Source: Astropecten irregularis (lineage: Eukaryota; Echinodermata; Asteroidea; Paxillosida; Astropectinidae). Taken from it: 64,000 nucleotides of DNA. A program made the position numbers and the translations under genes. The notes below the pieces were generated by a model that saw only the letters and a list, made by a program, of their open reading frames with translations, ran no database searches and had not been told where the DNA came from. The stretch is from positions 7,411,036 through 7,475,035 of the forward strand of contig OZ020262.1 of assembly GCA_963971285.1 (NCBI GenBank). Reading direction: 5' to 3'. Each line of letters begins with the position of its first letter. The stretch's first letter is position 1. This document shows, one piece after another, positions 44,369-54,680 of this stretch.

Positions 44369-44634
44369 GGGGCCAATTTCATGGAGCTGCTAAGCACACA
44401 AATTTGCTTAGCACAAAAATGTCACGCTCAATAAAACAAACCACCGTAAACAAATTCATTTGATATTTATGGTCAGCAAACAACAGCCAAAGAACAATTA
44501 TCAGCGATACAAAACACATGGACATTTGGTTGTTAACCCTGTTTTTATTAAGACAGAAATGTCATGCTTAGCAAATTTTTGTGCTAAGCAGTGAATCGGC
44601 ATTCCGTGCGTACGTGCTTTATGGACGGCCCATA
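44369..44634. repeat. GGGGCCAATTTCAT MITE, copy 2, with fused fragment
   Basis: The left end is intact and the interior matches copies at 34,412 and 60,318. The right end is lost near 44,600 and replaced by a fragment of the GGGGCCGTCCATAAAG family (CTTTATGGACGGCCC, to 44,634). Bases 44,640-44,820 resemble the Helitron-associated segments near 22,050. Confidence 0.55.
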
Positions 44635-45155
44635 ATTATTACAAGAGATTTGAATGTAATAATCAAAATCCTTTAAAATCAACAAAAGATGATCCGTTTG
44701 AGACTTCCAGTTGATTCTTTCGCCTAGATAATGTCAATAATTATTAGGAATGTCTTTTTTATGACGCGTTGCTTGACATCCGCTTCCCGTCAAACCGGAA
44801 GTACACTACTATTTTCAAGTTCTATTTTTTAATTGTACTCTATATTATTGGTTAATCCAGATCCCCCTAAGGTCCCATCCTCGGTTCTTTTTATATTATG
44901 TTCTTGACATGGTCTGATTGACGTAGACGTGTTAAACTTTGTTCCACAGGAATGTGTCTTACAGTTGATTTGGTGTAGGGATATAACTTATTATATAACT
45001 TATAAGGTGAAATTTCTTTTACGATCTGTCGTCGTCATTATAAGTATCAGTGTTCTTTGGGTTAAAGATAAAAATGATAAAAATGTAGATAAAAATGCTT
45101 ATTTGCTGTATTGCTTCATTTAATTTGCCAAATTAATATATTATATAGTTTTATA

Positions 45156-45296
45156 GGGTGCATTCGTTTAGCTAACACAGGTCAGCCCTTACTGGGAATG
45201 GTCGTGTTTTACTGCACAAAACAAGCGAGAGAATGGGGGTTGAATGGTCAACAAGGTTGACTGGTGTCGACCCGAGGGAGCAAATCGAATGCACCC
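45156..45296. repeat. MITE family P (GGGTGCATTCG ends), copy 1
   Basis: Inverted ends GGGTGCATTCG(T)TTAGCT and inner GTCAGCCCTTAC blocks. Better preserved relatives are at 52,044-52,169 and 59,895-60,025. Bases 44,821-45,155 hold nothing recognised. Confidence 0.65.
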
Positions 45297-45578
45297 TCAG
45301 TCAGTTTCAGTTTGATTATAGCACCGGATCAACACACACTCCAGTGAGCTCCAATCAGAAAAGCCCCCATGATTCCACATATTGGATCCCCTAAAACCCC
45401 ACACCCACACCCCTCATTTCAATCGTCTCTTGATGATGACTAGAACAAGCTAGTCGAAACGTCGATCCATGCACAAACCAAAAGTATTAAAGTAGTAGAT
45501 CAATACATTGTTTTTGACGCCAATTTTTGTACTGCTCTTCCAATCCTCTCAGAATGATTCGTGTAGTCTGAGTTAATC

Positions 45579-45744
45579 TTAAAGGTAGTATCATACTTTC
45601 GTTTTTATCAAAGAAATACAGATTCAAGGGGAAAATATTTAAACAAATACAGTAACAGTCATCTGTGAAAATTTCAGTCCCATACGGTGCCCACTTTTTG
45701 AGAAAACAGCCACAGTATTTCTTTAGTCTGTTCTCTTTTATTTC
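45579..45744. repeat. TTAA MITE family T, truncated copy
   Basis: It starts CTTAAAGGTAGTATCATAC and follows the family to about 45,744, where the next MITE begins. Bases 45,297-45,578 are unassigned. Confidence 0.55.
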
Positions 45745-45875
45745 GACCCGATTTCGTAAAACTTACGACGCGTCGCAGAGTTAAGACGCATCCTTTCTGT
45801 ATGGACTCACCGCATAGATTCGACGCGTCGCAGCTAGGACGCGTCGCAAATCGAGTTGACTTTTTGAAATCGGCC
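45745..45875. repeat. MITE sharing ends with the 13-kb element
   Basis: A 131-base element with ends (C)CCGATTTCGTAAAACTTA and GGCCGATTTCAAAAAG. The interior has AAGACGCATCCTTTCTG, GGACTCACCGCATAGAT and several GACGCGTCGC. Nearly the whole of it matches 42,180-42,301, the right end of the helicase/DUF6589 element, in inverted orientation. It is a probable non-autonomous derivative. Confidence 0.65.
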
Positions 45876-45998
45876 ACAGATCTTAAGCGTGAATTCATCT
45901 TAATTGTTAAGTAACACGTGATGTCACAATACAAATCACCATGGTGATACTGAACAACTCATCTTAAGATTAATCTTAGTGCTTCGTGAAATCGGCCC
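45876..45998. repeat. Small MITE ending in GAAATCGGCCC
   Basis: It abuts the previous element and ends TTAGTGCTTCGTGAAATCGG followed by CCCC. The interior repeats CATCTTAAGATTAATCTTA-like palindromes. The left end seems lost at the junction. Its end type is again close to the 13-kb element. Confidence 0.45.
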
Positions 45999-46207
45999 CT
46001 GCAGGGGTAAGCAACCATACGCCGTTGCACTACGCACATCTGCGTGGGCACACATTGAGTATACGCAGCTTTATTTTGGCGTACACGATACGCAACACTA
46101 CGCAACTCTACGTAGGCCCTGTGTGAAAGGGGTTTCACACAAGGCTCGGTATGGAAGGGGCTTCAGTCATAAACCTGAACGTAAGCGCTGGCATAGTCTA
46201 GATTGCT

Positions 46208-46689
46208 GGGATGCACCCAAGTAAATAGTCCCAAAATCCGTCCACCGAGCTCAGTAATAAAAGTTAAGCACTCAATAATAAACGAGAGAGTTCTGAGAGC
46301 TATGAAACTGAGGGATTGAAGAAATATGGCACTGGACCTCCTGCCTGGACGCTGGGCTTCCATTTGTGACCATTTGTGATGCAATTGGGTCAGAAACTGG
46401 GTTTATTTCAGCCGCTTTGCAAACGGATGTTTTTTTGAAAATGGCTTCTGTGACTGGAGTGATCCATACCTTGTTTTAGGGATGGTCAGCTGAGAATGAG
46501 TATATCTAAAAAAAAAAATCAATGGTCAACCCACCATCAAATAAAAGGAAAATGAAACGTGACATGTTCATCATCATTTTTTCTGTGTAACCTGAACACC
46601 TGTGAGAGTTCTGTCTATTTTTAAATGATTTTTGAAGTATAAGGATCTATCACAGTTGTCTATGGGAGTTTATTTACTTGGGTGCAACC
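46208..46689. repeat. MITE family G, copy 3
   Basis: Same family as 2,118-2,597 and 12,999-13,480, slightly more diverged. The target duplication is unclear. Bases 45,999-46,207 hold ACGCA-rich DNA without a gene, and 46,690-47,000 is unassigned. Confidence 0.7.
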
Positions 46690-47004
46690 TTTGGCTCATT
46701 GAAAAGGTATAATGGCTGCCATTTTCCGATTCTCTGCAGTATACTCTGCTGTACGCACAGTTTATTTTCATAAAAAGGGCCAGTATTTATTCCACGATCG
46801 TCCATTTTCTTTTTTGTACATTTGTCCACTTGCATGCGCTGGTATCTGAACAACAGAGCTATTTCTTGTGTTGAACCACACAGTGGAAATCATTATATTA
46901 CGTTTGCTTAATCTCACCATTGACAGTAATTTCTGTCAATGGTAAGATTTGGAATGGTTCGGTAGATGACAATGACAAACTATTTTCTGATCGGGTGGTA
47001 TTAA

Positions 47005-47369
47005 AGGTAATATCATACTTTGGTTTTTGTCAAAGAAATACAGACTCATGGACAAAAATATCAAGGAAGATACAATAACATGTCATTTGTGAACATTTCA
47101 GTCCCATATACGGTGCCCACGTTTTGAGAAAAACAGTGAAAAATGGGCACATTATTTCTGAAGTCTTTTGTCTTTAATTTTTGATCTTTAAAAGATTAAA
47201 AATAATTTTGGTCACTGGTTTAACTCTTTTCTGGATAAATGCTTTTCGGGCAGAGAAATCTTAACGGTATAATGTTTCTACCATCACCATCTTCATACCC
47301 TGTATTAGTTATATGTAAATCTGTGAAGATGTTAGTTTTGGTATGCTACCAAAGTATGATACTATATCT
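47005..47369. repeat. TTAA MITE family T, full copy
   Basis: AGGTAATATCATACTTTGGT start, inverted end before TTAA. Flanks are TTAA at 47,001-47,004 and 47,370-47,373. The interior includes a TGATCTTTAAAAGATTAAAAA palindrome also seen in other copies. Confidence 0.7.
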
Positions 47370-47373
47370 TTAA

Positions 47374-48282
47374 GGGAAGGAGGTACCGTACTTGATTTTA
47401 GACATAAACATGAGTGGTAACGCGTAGGGCGTGCCACGGCGGCAGGCCATTCGTACATGCATGGTATAACCGGGTTTACGGGAGTCAGTGGGCAATGTTT
47501 AGTTCCCAGTTCGTTGAGAGTTGGGGAGAGGTTGTTACAACTATTTGGAATACGGAGACAACAAGTACGCCTATATGGGAATTGTTGAGTTGCTGTGAGA
47601 TTATCAGCAGGTAATGACCAGTTATTCATTGTTTTAAAAGTTCATTAAGTTACATATTTTTTAGTTTTAGATACTGTGGGATTATTTTACAGTTGAGAAG
47701 GAGAGAGGAACTCCGTTCACGCGGAATTAGTTAGACCTTGTCGTAAGTGTATGCATATTTATTGGCACACGGGTACTAGGATAGCTAGGAAGGAGTCAGC
47801 ACCTTTATGGGGCGCCATAGGTTTATTGTAGCAGAAGAAAGCAGGCGCGGTTCTACGGGGGGCTTGAGCCCCCCCCCCCCCCCCCCCCCCCGCCATACTG
47901 GGCCCATTCATGTAGTATGTATACAGGACTATGCCATGAACACGTACACTGGTTTCTTTTCCTCGTTGTGCCCATAGTTGCAACACTCCCACTGTCCAGT
48001 AGTGGAATATTCCCAGTATGGACTATTCCATCGCAGTCACCTGATTCCCAAGCACTTCATTGTTTCCTTACACCCCTGGGAGAATGACCCCGAGCTAGCT
48101 AGCTGTGGACAAAAATATATTGTTATTGTTATGACCTTGTATATTATATTCAATTCATAGGAGAGCTATTCCACATCTGTACACGCATTTCACTATATTG
48201 TACGTATGACTATATCATTTTCAATGAACAAAAAGAAAACGAATTTACGCAACAGTTGCAAAAAAGTTTTTGCAAATATACA
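47374..48282. other. No gene seen; long C-run
   Basis: A C-run of about 22 sits at 47,870-47,891 after GCAGGCGCGGTTCTACGGGG, a segment whose start also occurs near 40,470 before a G-run. It is probably a transposon end. No coding region is supported. Confidence 0.45.
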
Positions 48283-48602
48283 AATCCATGAAGGAATAAC
48301 TCCAAAGTTGTAGGACTTTTACCCTGGTCGTTTGCAGTTGCCTACAAAATTATGCCCAATGAGTATGCGAGTATCGCGTGGTAATGGTTCAAACAGAATA
48401 TAAAACTTGAATGACACTAGTACGTTTTCTAGTTTACGATGCTTGCAGCAAACGTATTGATCCTGATTTGATCACGGTATGAAGACGATGGTAGAAACAT
48501 AAACTTACAAATTGTATTCCCGAAATCCTGTATTTATTCTGCGAAGAGTAAAACCAATTGACCAATAAACAAGTTTGATCTTTGGAAGAAAAACAAATCC
48601 AA
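48283..48602. repeat. Helitron-associated segment and family T fragment
   Basis: Bases 48,283-48,445 match 21,045-21,200. Bases 48,475-48,597 are a diverged family T piece (AGACGATGGTAGAAACATA, AATCCTGTATTTATTC). Confidence 0.5.
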
Positions 48603-50505
48603 CTAGACATTTAAGTGTTCGTGGACGAACACGGAGCTGTTCCGACTTATTTAATCAGCTTTAAAAGCTCTGATGATGTCATGATGACATCACGGTCATT
48701 TCCAAAGCAGCATGCATATCAAAACATTCATAACAAAGCTTTTGCGAGAAGAATCATTACCATAGCTTTTGTCATTATCAAGATATGCTGCAAACATAAC
48801 ATGCCTTTTGATGACGTCATAATGACTTGACAGTTAATTTCACAACAGCATGCACATCTACAGGGTCTAACAAAGCTTTTACAACAAGAACCATTACCGT
48901 ATCACTTACCGTTTTCGAGATATACTGCTAACCAAAATTTACCTTTTTGATGACGTCATCATGACGTCACTGTAAATTTTGGGGCAGCCTGCACAATTAC
49001 ATGATGTAACAAAGCTTTCATGAAAAGAATCATTACCGTAGCACTTACCCTTCTCGAGATATGCTGCTAATAATAAAATCAGCAGTTTTGATGACGTCAT
49101 GATGACGTCACGGTAAATTACTTGGCAGCATGCACAACTACATGATGTAACTAAGCTTTTTCAAAAAGAATCATATTCATAGCCTTTGTCGTTCTCGAGA
49201 TACGCTGCTAACAAAATTGACTAATTAAATATGCAAATGAGCAGTCACGTGCCTAATTAATGAAGATTTTTTACAACTCAGTGCCAGTATGATCCTTAGC
49301 TTATAAGCTTTCATATGATACCTCATCTTAGCTGATCAGAAGAAGCTACGAAGAGATAAGCTGTTAACAAACTTAGAGGGTGATCAAGAATAATAATAAC
49401 TAGACATTTAAGTGTTCGTGGACGAACACAGAGCTGTTCCGACTTATTAGGTCAGCTTTATAAGCTCCGATGACGTCATGGTGACGTCACTGTATCCTCT
49501 AACAAAGCTTTTGCAAAAAGAATCATTACCATAGCATTTTTCGTTCTCGAGATATGCTGCAAACATTAAAATCAGCTTTTTTGATGACGTCATCATGACG
49601 TAACGCTAAATTTCGTGGCAGCATGCACAATTACGGGATATTACGAAGCTTTTGCAAAAGGAATCATTACCATATCATTTGTCCTTCTCGAGATATGCTG
49701 CAAACAAAATTCAGCCTTTTCATGACGTCATGATGACGTCACGGTCAATTTCATGGAACGGAGACCTCCTCTAACAGTTTCGGCCGGATGCAGCCTTTTT
49801 CACTTGTCACAATTTAAGTAAAAATGCTTGGTGGCGCTATAACTGTGCTTCTATCGACCCCGATCTACCTGTACCTTCGTATCTTAAGCCAAGGTCACGA
49901 GACGTCACACAAAGCGGGAGTTTATTCAATCTTTTTTAAGTATAAGGCCTAAAATGTTTTTTTTTTACAATCAGTTTTTAATGTTTCACGTAGCAATTCC
50001 ATCAGTTACTCCAATCTCAATGTCACATTCTCCGACAAATGATTTTTAGTAAATTTTTATATTAACCGTAGAAAAAAAATCAACAAATTACTTATCTTTA
50101 AATAAGAAGCACAAATTTCGATTTCGATGACGTCATGATGACTTCATGATGACGTCACGGTCATTTTCGTGGCAGCATGCACAACTACATGATATAACCA
50201 AGCTTTTGCAAACAAAATCATGTCCGTAGCATTTGTCGTTCTCGAGATATGCTGCGAACAAAGTTTACTAATTAAATATTCAAATGACTGTAACTTGGCT
50301 AATTAATTAAGAATTTGTACAACTCTGTTCCAGAATGATCCTTAGCTTATAAGCTTTCAGAAGATACCTCATCTAAGCTGATCGGAAGAAGCTTATAAGA
50401 GATAAACTGTAAACAAAATCTGGACGATAAAGAATAATAATAGTGAAAAATTCGAACGAAAACAATACCTGTTCCGACATCGGCAATGTCGGAACAGCTA
50501 ACTAG
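48603..50505 (-). mobile_element. Two Helitron-like units with TGACGTCA tandem repeats
   Basis: Read on the minus strand, both units end with a hairpin (GTGTTCGTCCACGAACAC), TTAAATGT and CTAG before a T. The 3' ends are at 48,603 and 49,400. Unit 1 (48,603-49,399) has about five internal 150-base repeats, and unit 2 (from 49,400) about four, each with GATGACGTCATGATGACGTC and TTCTCGAGATATGCTGC. Unit 2 is interrupted at about 49,760-50,120 by unrelated DNA. At 50,471-50,505 a plus-strand end of a different type follows: a GTTCCGACAT/ATGTCGGAAC hairpin and CTAG. No Rep/helicase gene is present, so they are non-autonomous. Confidence 0.6.
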
Positions 50506-51006
50506 ATGTTATGATCATCTTCGATCACGAAGGACGAAAAACAAGAACATTTTCTCCATGGTTAGCCATTTCAAGACTGATGCCCATGATTATAGAAGTG
50601 TGAGAAATTACAAACCACCTCCGGTGGTGGGCACATGGAAAATAACCAAGCAGAAGAGTGACACATTTGGGGTCTTAGACATTTTATGTATCATCTCAAC
50701 TGTTTTGAAGATTACTTTGTTTATAGAGTAAGGGGGTCTCATCGTGCAAAACAGTCCATACATTTTTAAGTTTTGTTTCATCGGTCATCTTTTCTAGCAT
50801 TATCTGTATTGTTCTTGAAACAAGTAATGCATTGCCGTGTAAGATTCTTTTAAGTCGTTTTTTTTTATGAAGATCGAAACAAAACTGAGATCAATTCTTG
50901 TGATTCCTTTAAGTCATTTTTGTCTTGTGTTTTTATGACGGAAATGACAACCCCTTTTGTTTAAAGTCATATATTTTCCGTTCTGTGGACTCTTTATGAC
51001 AATAAA
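50506..51006 (+). other. Candidate terminal exon and poly(A) signal
   Basis: A frame running through the CTAG end reads SVRNYKPPPVVGTW, KITKQKSDTFGVLD and a hydrophobic ILCIISTVLKITLFI before a stop at 50,731. An AATAAA follows at 51,001. It could be the last exon of an unseen gene or chance. No family is recognised. Confidence 0.2.
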
Positions 51007-51224
51007 CACATCTGCTGAACTGAGTAACTGACACCAAATATTGACAAACCCTTGAAACGACCCCTATCACCATAGTAAGAGGTGTGTGGACAAATTGCGA
51101 TGATGTCCTTTCCCCAGACTTACACCATGAAATCCATTAAAATGACCATCAATTAACAATGAATCGATTAAAACCATAGTTCCACTAACCCTAACATCGG
51201 CAATGTCGGAACAGCTAATAAGAG

Positions 51225-51485
51225 ATTTTAAAAATACTTTGGGCGTTTTCCGCTGTTCTCTCAAAAAGCGGGCACCTTATGGGACTGGATCATTTCAAAG
51301 ATGACTGTTGTTGTATCGCTCTTTGGTTTTACTTTTTTTCTGGATTAATATATACTAATCTTCATTTGAGGCAGAAAAATTGCACAGTATATTTCTACCA
51401 TACCGTGTAACTTATATGTAAATCTTTTAACATTTTTGTTTAGTTGGTTTGTAACCATGTTGTACACTGTACATGCGCTTTAAGT
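51225..51485. repeat. TTAA MITE family T, diverged partial copy
   Basis: Contains GGGCGTTTTCCGCTGTTCTC, AAAAAGCGGGCACC and a decayed right end. The GGCAATGTCGGAACAGCTAA block before it (51,195) is another Helitron-type end lacking CTAG. Bases 51,486-52,043 are unassigned. Confidence 0.5.
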
Positions 51486-52043
51486 ATTCTAGAAATATTG
51501 TGCTATTATCTGCATTAATAATCGTCATAGAACTTCGAAGCAGGCGTGTTTCTTAACCTTCCATCAAGGTCTTTCAGGTGCGTTCATGCAGTACTAAAAT
51601 GTATTTGGCGCGCCTTTATATGGGATAATGAATAAAGGCTTTTACAAAAACGTAGCCATGTATTTGAGAGTAGGGAGTATTTCAATAGCGGTAGACAATA
51701 TGAACACGCCCCTTTTTTCAGTTGCATTGTGAGGAAGTGAATCTTGTTTTTTGTTGCTCCTCAAATGATACCACATTTTCTCAAACGTGATACCACAATT
51801 TGAAGTCAAATACTAGCCAGCAAAATTGTTAATGGAATAAACATTATATACTTTATAAACATTTTATGAAGTCAAACCATAGATGTAGTGGGTGTTGAGT
51901 TAACACCTTAATAAGAGGGTTTTCAGAACTTTGCTCCTTGACTATGACATAATAAGATATATTGAAACTTAGTGGGAACTTAGGTCGTAATGCCAAGTTA
52001 CACCGAGAAGATTGACGTCATGGTTACGCCATATGTACTTAAT

Positions 52044-52169
52044 GGGTGCATTCCTTTAGCTCCCCCGGGTCGACACCAGTCAACCTCGTCCCCATTCTCT
52101 CGTTTTGTGCAGTATAGCGCGACCAGATCCCAGTAAGGGCTGACCCGGGGGAGCTAAACGAATGCACCC
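52044..52169. repeat. MITE family P, copy 2
   Basis: Ends GGGTGCATTC and GAATGCACCC, inner TTAGCTCCCCCGGGTC mirrored by GACCCGGGGGAGCTAA. Opposite orientation to the other two copies. Confidence 0.7.
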
Positions 52170-53759
52170 TATATTCACTTTCGTAACTCATGCCCGAACT
52201 TTGATCCATCCGAAATATAATTAATTGGTAATTCTTTGTTCTGAAAGACAATTTTGATACCTTGACATGAGCTATACGGACAAAATTAGATCTATCAACA
52301 GGCAAATAAACTGGCACTTAGATTGACAAACATTTCAGCAGCCTGGTCCCTCAAGAAACTATATAATTTACATGTATTTGGCTATCACAACTATGAAAAG
52401 GCGTAATACCGAACTTTTTTTTTTCTTGTAAAAGTAATAGTTTCTCGATTTAGTTTGGAGCCTTTCCATCGAAACTAATATCCAGTTAACTTCAAGTTTA
52501 CCTCAGCTTTTTGGAGGTGAAATTGAAGTTAGCCAGTAATAAATATGATACTGTGGCGGATTTCACTCGGTTCGATGTACCCTAGGCTCGCCGGGACAAA
52601 GTTAACCCGGGACGCATGCGCAGCTCGCGCGAAGATATGGCCAGGGACTGGATCCGTTTGGGTGGAAATATACCGCCCAGTTACACTGAGGAAACGAGAA
52701 GCCCAATAACGGTACGCCAAGAGAGTGCTGATTATTCTAATGACATCTGGCTAATTTATTTAGCTCCACTAACTTCTTCCGCAAATTAATTTCAACATGC
52801 ACCTTAATTAACACAACAGGTCAATCTAGCCTAATAACACCGTGAGGTATATATGGTTCAAGATAATGCTCAACTCGTTGTACTTATACATAACTCTTGA
52901 TCTACTCAACTCCCTCAGACAGTCAAGGTCCACAACGACTCCTTATGAGCACAATAATAAATCCCAAGAGTAGGCTAGACGGACTGCACAACTACAAAAC
53001 TGACAACTCCGAGTCGAACTAACACTGAAACTGAAGCTGAAACTCGAACTAGAACTATAACACGAACTATAACTATAACGCGAACTACAACTACAACACG
53101 AACACTGGAAAACTGCAACACGAACTCTGGAAAAACTGTAACTGTAACTGACCAATTTACAACTGAGCTGGACCCTTTATACCCAGGCAAACTCAGCCTC
53201 CTCTGTTTTCCCCAAAACTGGTCTGTCCACATTCATGGCTCCAAAAAAACCCCTATTTTAGAAGTAACTAAAACACTTTGGTCACAACCCATAATGATCC
53301 ACAATAACATTATTTCATCCCCTTTTCCACACATATAATTAATTTCTAGTCTACCCCTTTTCTCCATGTGTTGAAAAATAAGACATCAGCTTTCCCCATT
53401 TTAGTCTTGAAGTGATCCCATCACTTCAATTTCCGGCTGTCCATAACATAACTTACACATTTCCCAAACAACCTGTCAACCCTCTGACAGTCACACATGT
53501 ATTTCTTTATTCCCCCTCTACTAGTCTTGGCACTCCGGGCGCCCCATGTTTTTTACTTCTATCCCTTCCCACAGAATGTTTTAGTAGTGGAGACCAACCC
53601 TTACAATCCATTTATACACTAACCCATTACAAACAATATTACCATTGATTCTTTTCCACCGTCCTACGACTTAAAGTGCCAAAGGTCATCAGGCATTCGC
53701 GTTACAATACGAAAGGTTCTAAAATATACGGGGAAACCTTTATTTCCAGATTTGTTTGT
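52170..53759. other. Unassigned stretch with AAC-rich low-complexity block
   Basis: Bases 52,996-53,160 are a degenerate run of CGAACTACAACT-like units, which creates Ser- and Val-rich chance frames on the minus strand. The rest contains no supported gene. Confidence 0.5.
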
Positions 53760-54480
53760 CATTTGTCCCTTGAAAGCTGGCGCTCGGTATTGCAGCGATT
53801 TCTACAGTTGCAATATCCAAATAAAAGAAGTGGTTTCTAAAGAGCCCCATACAAGCAAATCTAATTCGTGGGAACAAATTATTATTTACAATGCCCCTTT
53901 AGCACAAGGGAATTCTAGACCCCACATCAGAACCAAACAGAAATTCTGAAGTAATATCATACAAATATTAAGGCGACGAAGCACGTACTGTCTGTCATAG
54001 GCGGAAAAGCCTTATGTGCTGTTTCCAATTGTCTACTCTGTCCATCTTTAGAAATCAACGCAAAATCAATGGTGAATTCTTTCATTCACCAAAAGTGAAT
54101 GTTAGCCTGGCAAGGTCTTTCTTAGTGACACATTGGTTGACCTCCTTGACCTCTACTTCCGGTCAAACAGGAAGTAGGTCCTCATATAAAAGTGGTTCAG
54201 AGCTATGATCATGATTCGTTCACCATGACGTAAATGTTAAGCATGATCTTTCTTTTTGACACATTGGTTGACCTCTGTGATCTCTAGTTCCTGTCAAACA
54301 GGAAGTAGCTCCTTATTTACAAGTAGTAATAGTTAGGATCATGATTCCTTTACCAAAAGTTAATGTTAGGTATTAAAGGTCTCTCTTTCTGACACCATAC
54401 ATTACATCTTAATCAAATGTCTTAGTGTGTATAAGGTTATGACGAATTTGTTTTAAATCATCAAACGGGAAAGCCTTTTG
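53760..54480. repeat. Helitron-associated segments, second locus
   Basis: Matches to 21,260-21,380 and 22,050-22,270 appear in the same order, with three successive units of a GACCTCTACTTCCGGTCAAA-like block (about 54,145, 54,270 and, weaker, 54,380). Probably the remains of one non-autonomous element. Confidence 0.5.
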
Positions 54481-54510
54481 TTTTGTTTTCAACATACACA
54501 ACCTCTTGTT

Positions 54511-54680
54511 AGGTGTTCGGGTTCAAGCCGAACACCTATTGTTATTGTTCGAGTTTTTTTTAGGTGTTCGGGTTCAAGCCGAACACCTATTGTTATTGTT
54601 CGAGTTTTTTAGGTGTTCGGGTTCAAGCCGAACACCTATTGTTATTGTTCGAGTTTTTTTTTTTTTTTTTTTTTTTTTTT
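54511..54680. repeat. Triplicated 50-base hairpin module and poly-T
   Basis: Three copies start at 54,511, 54,562 and 54,611. Each has AGGTGTTCGGGTTCAAGCCG closing a 10-base-arm hairpin with CCGAACACCT, then ATTGTTATTGTTCGAG and a T-run. The last T-run is about 27 long. A fourth copy is at 55,656. The module sits at the 5' side of the array units. Confidence 0.75.

Noticed and set aside
52943-53232. Ser/Cys/Val-rich minus-strand frames
   Set aside because: Translation of an AAC-rich low-complexity block. No protein family or start context.
54511-54660. CRISPR-like or terminator-like hairpin series
   Set aside because: Repeats are adjacent with no variable spacers, and T-runs here belong to the repeat, not to bacterial termination.
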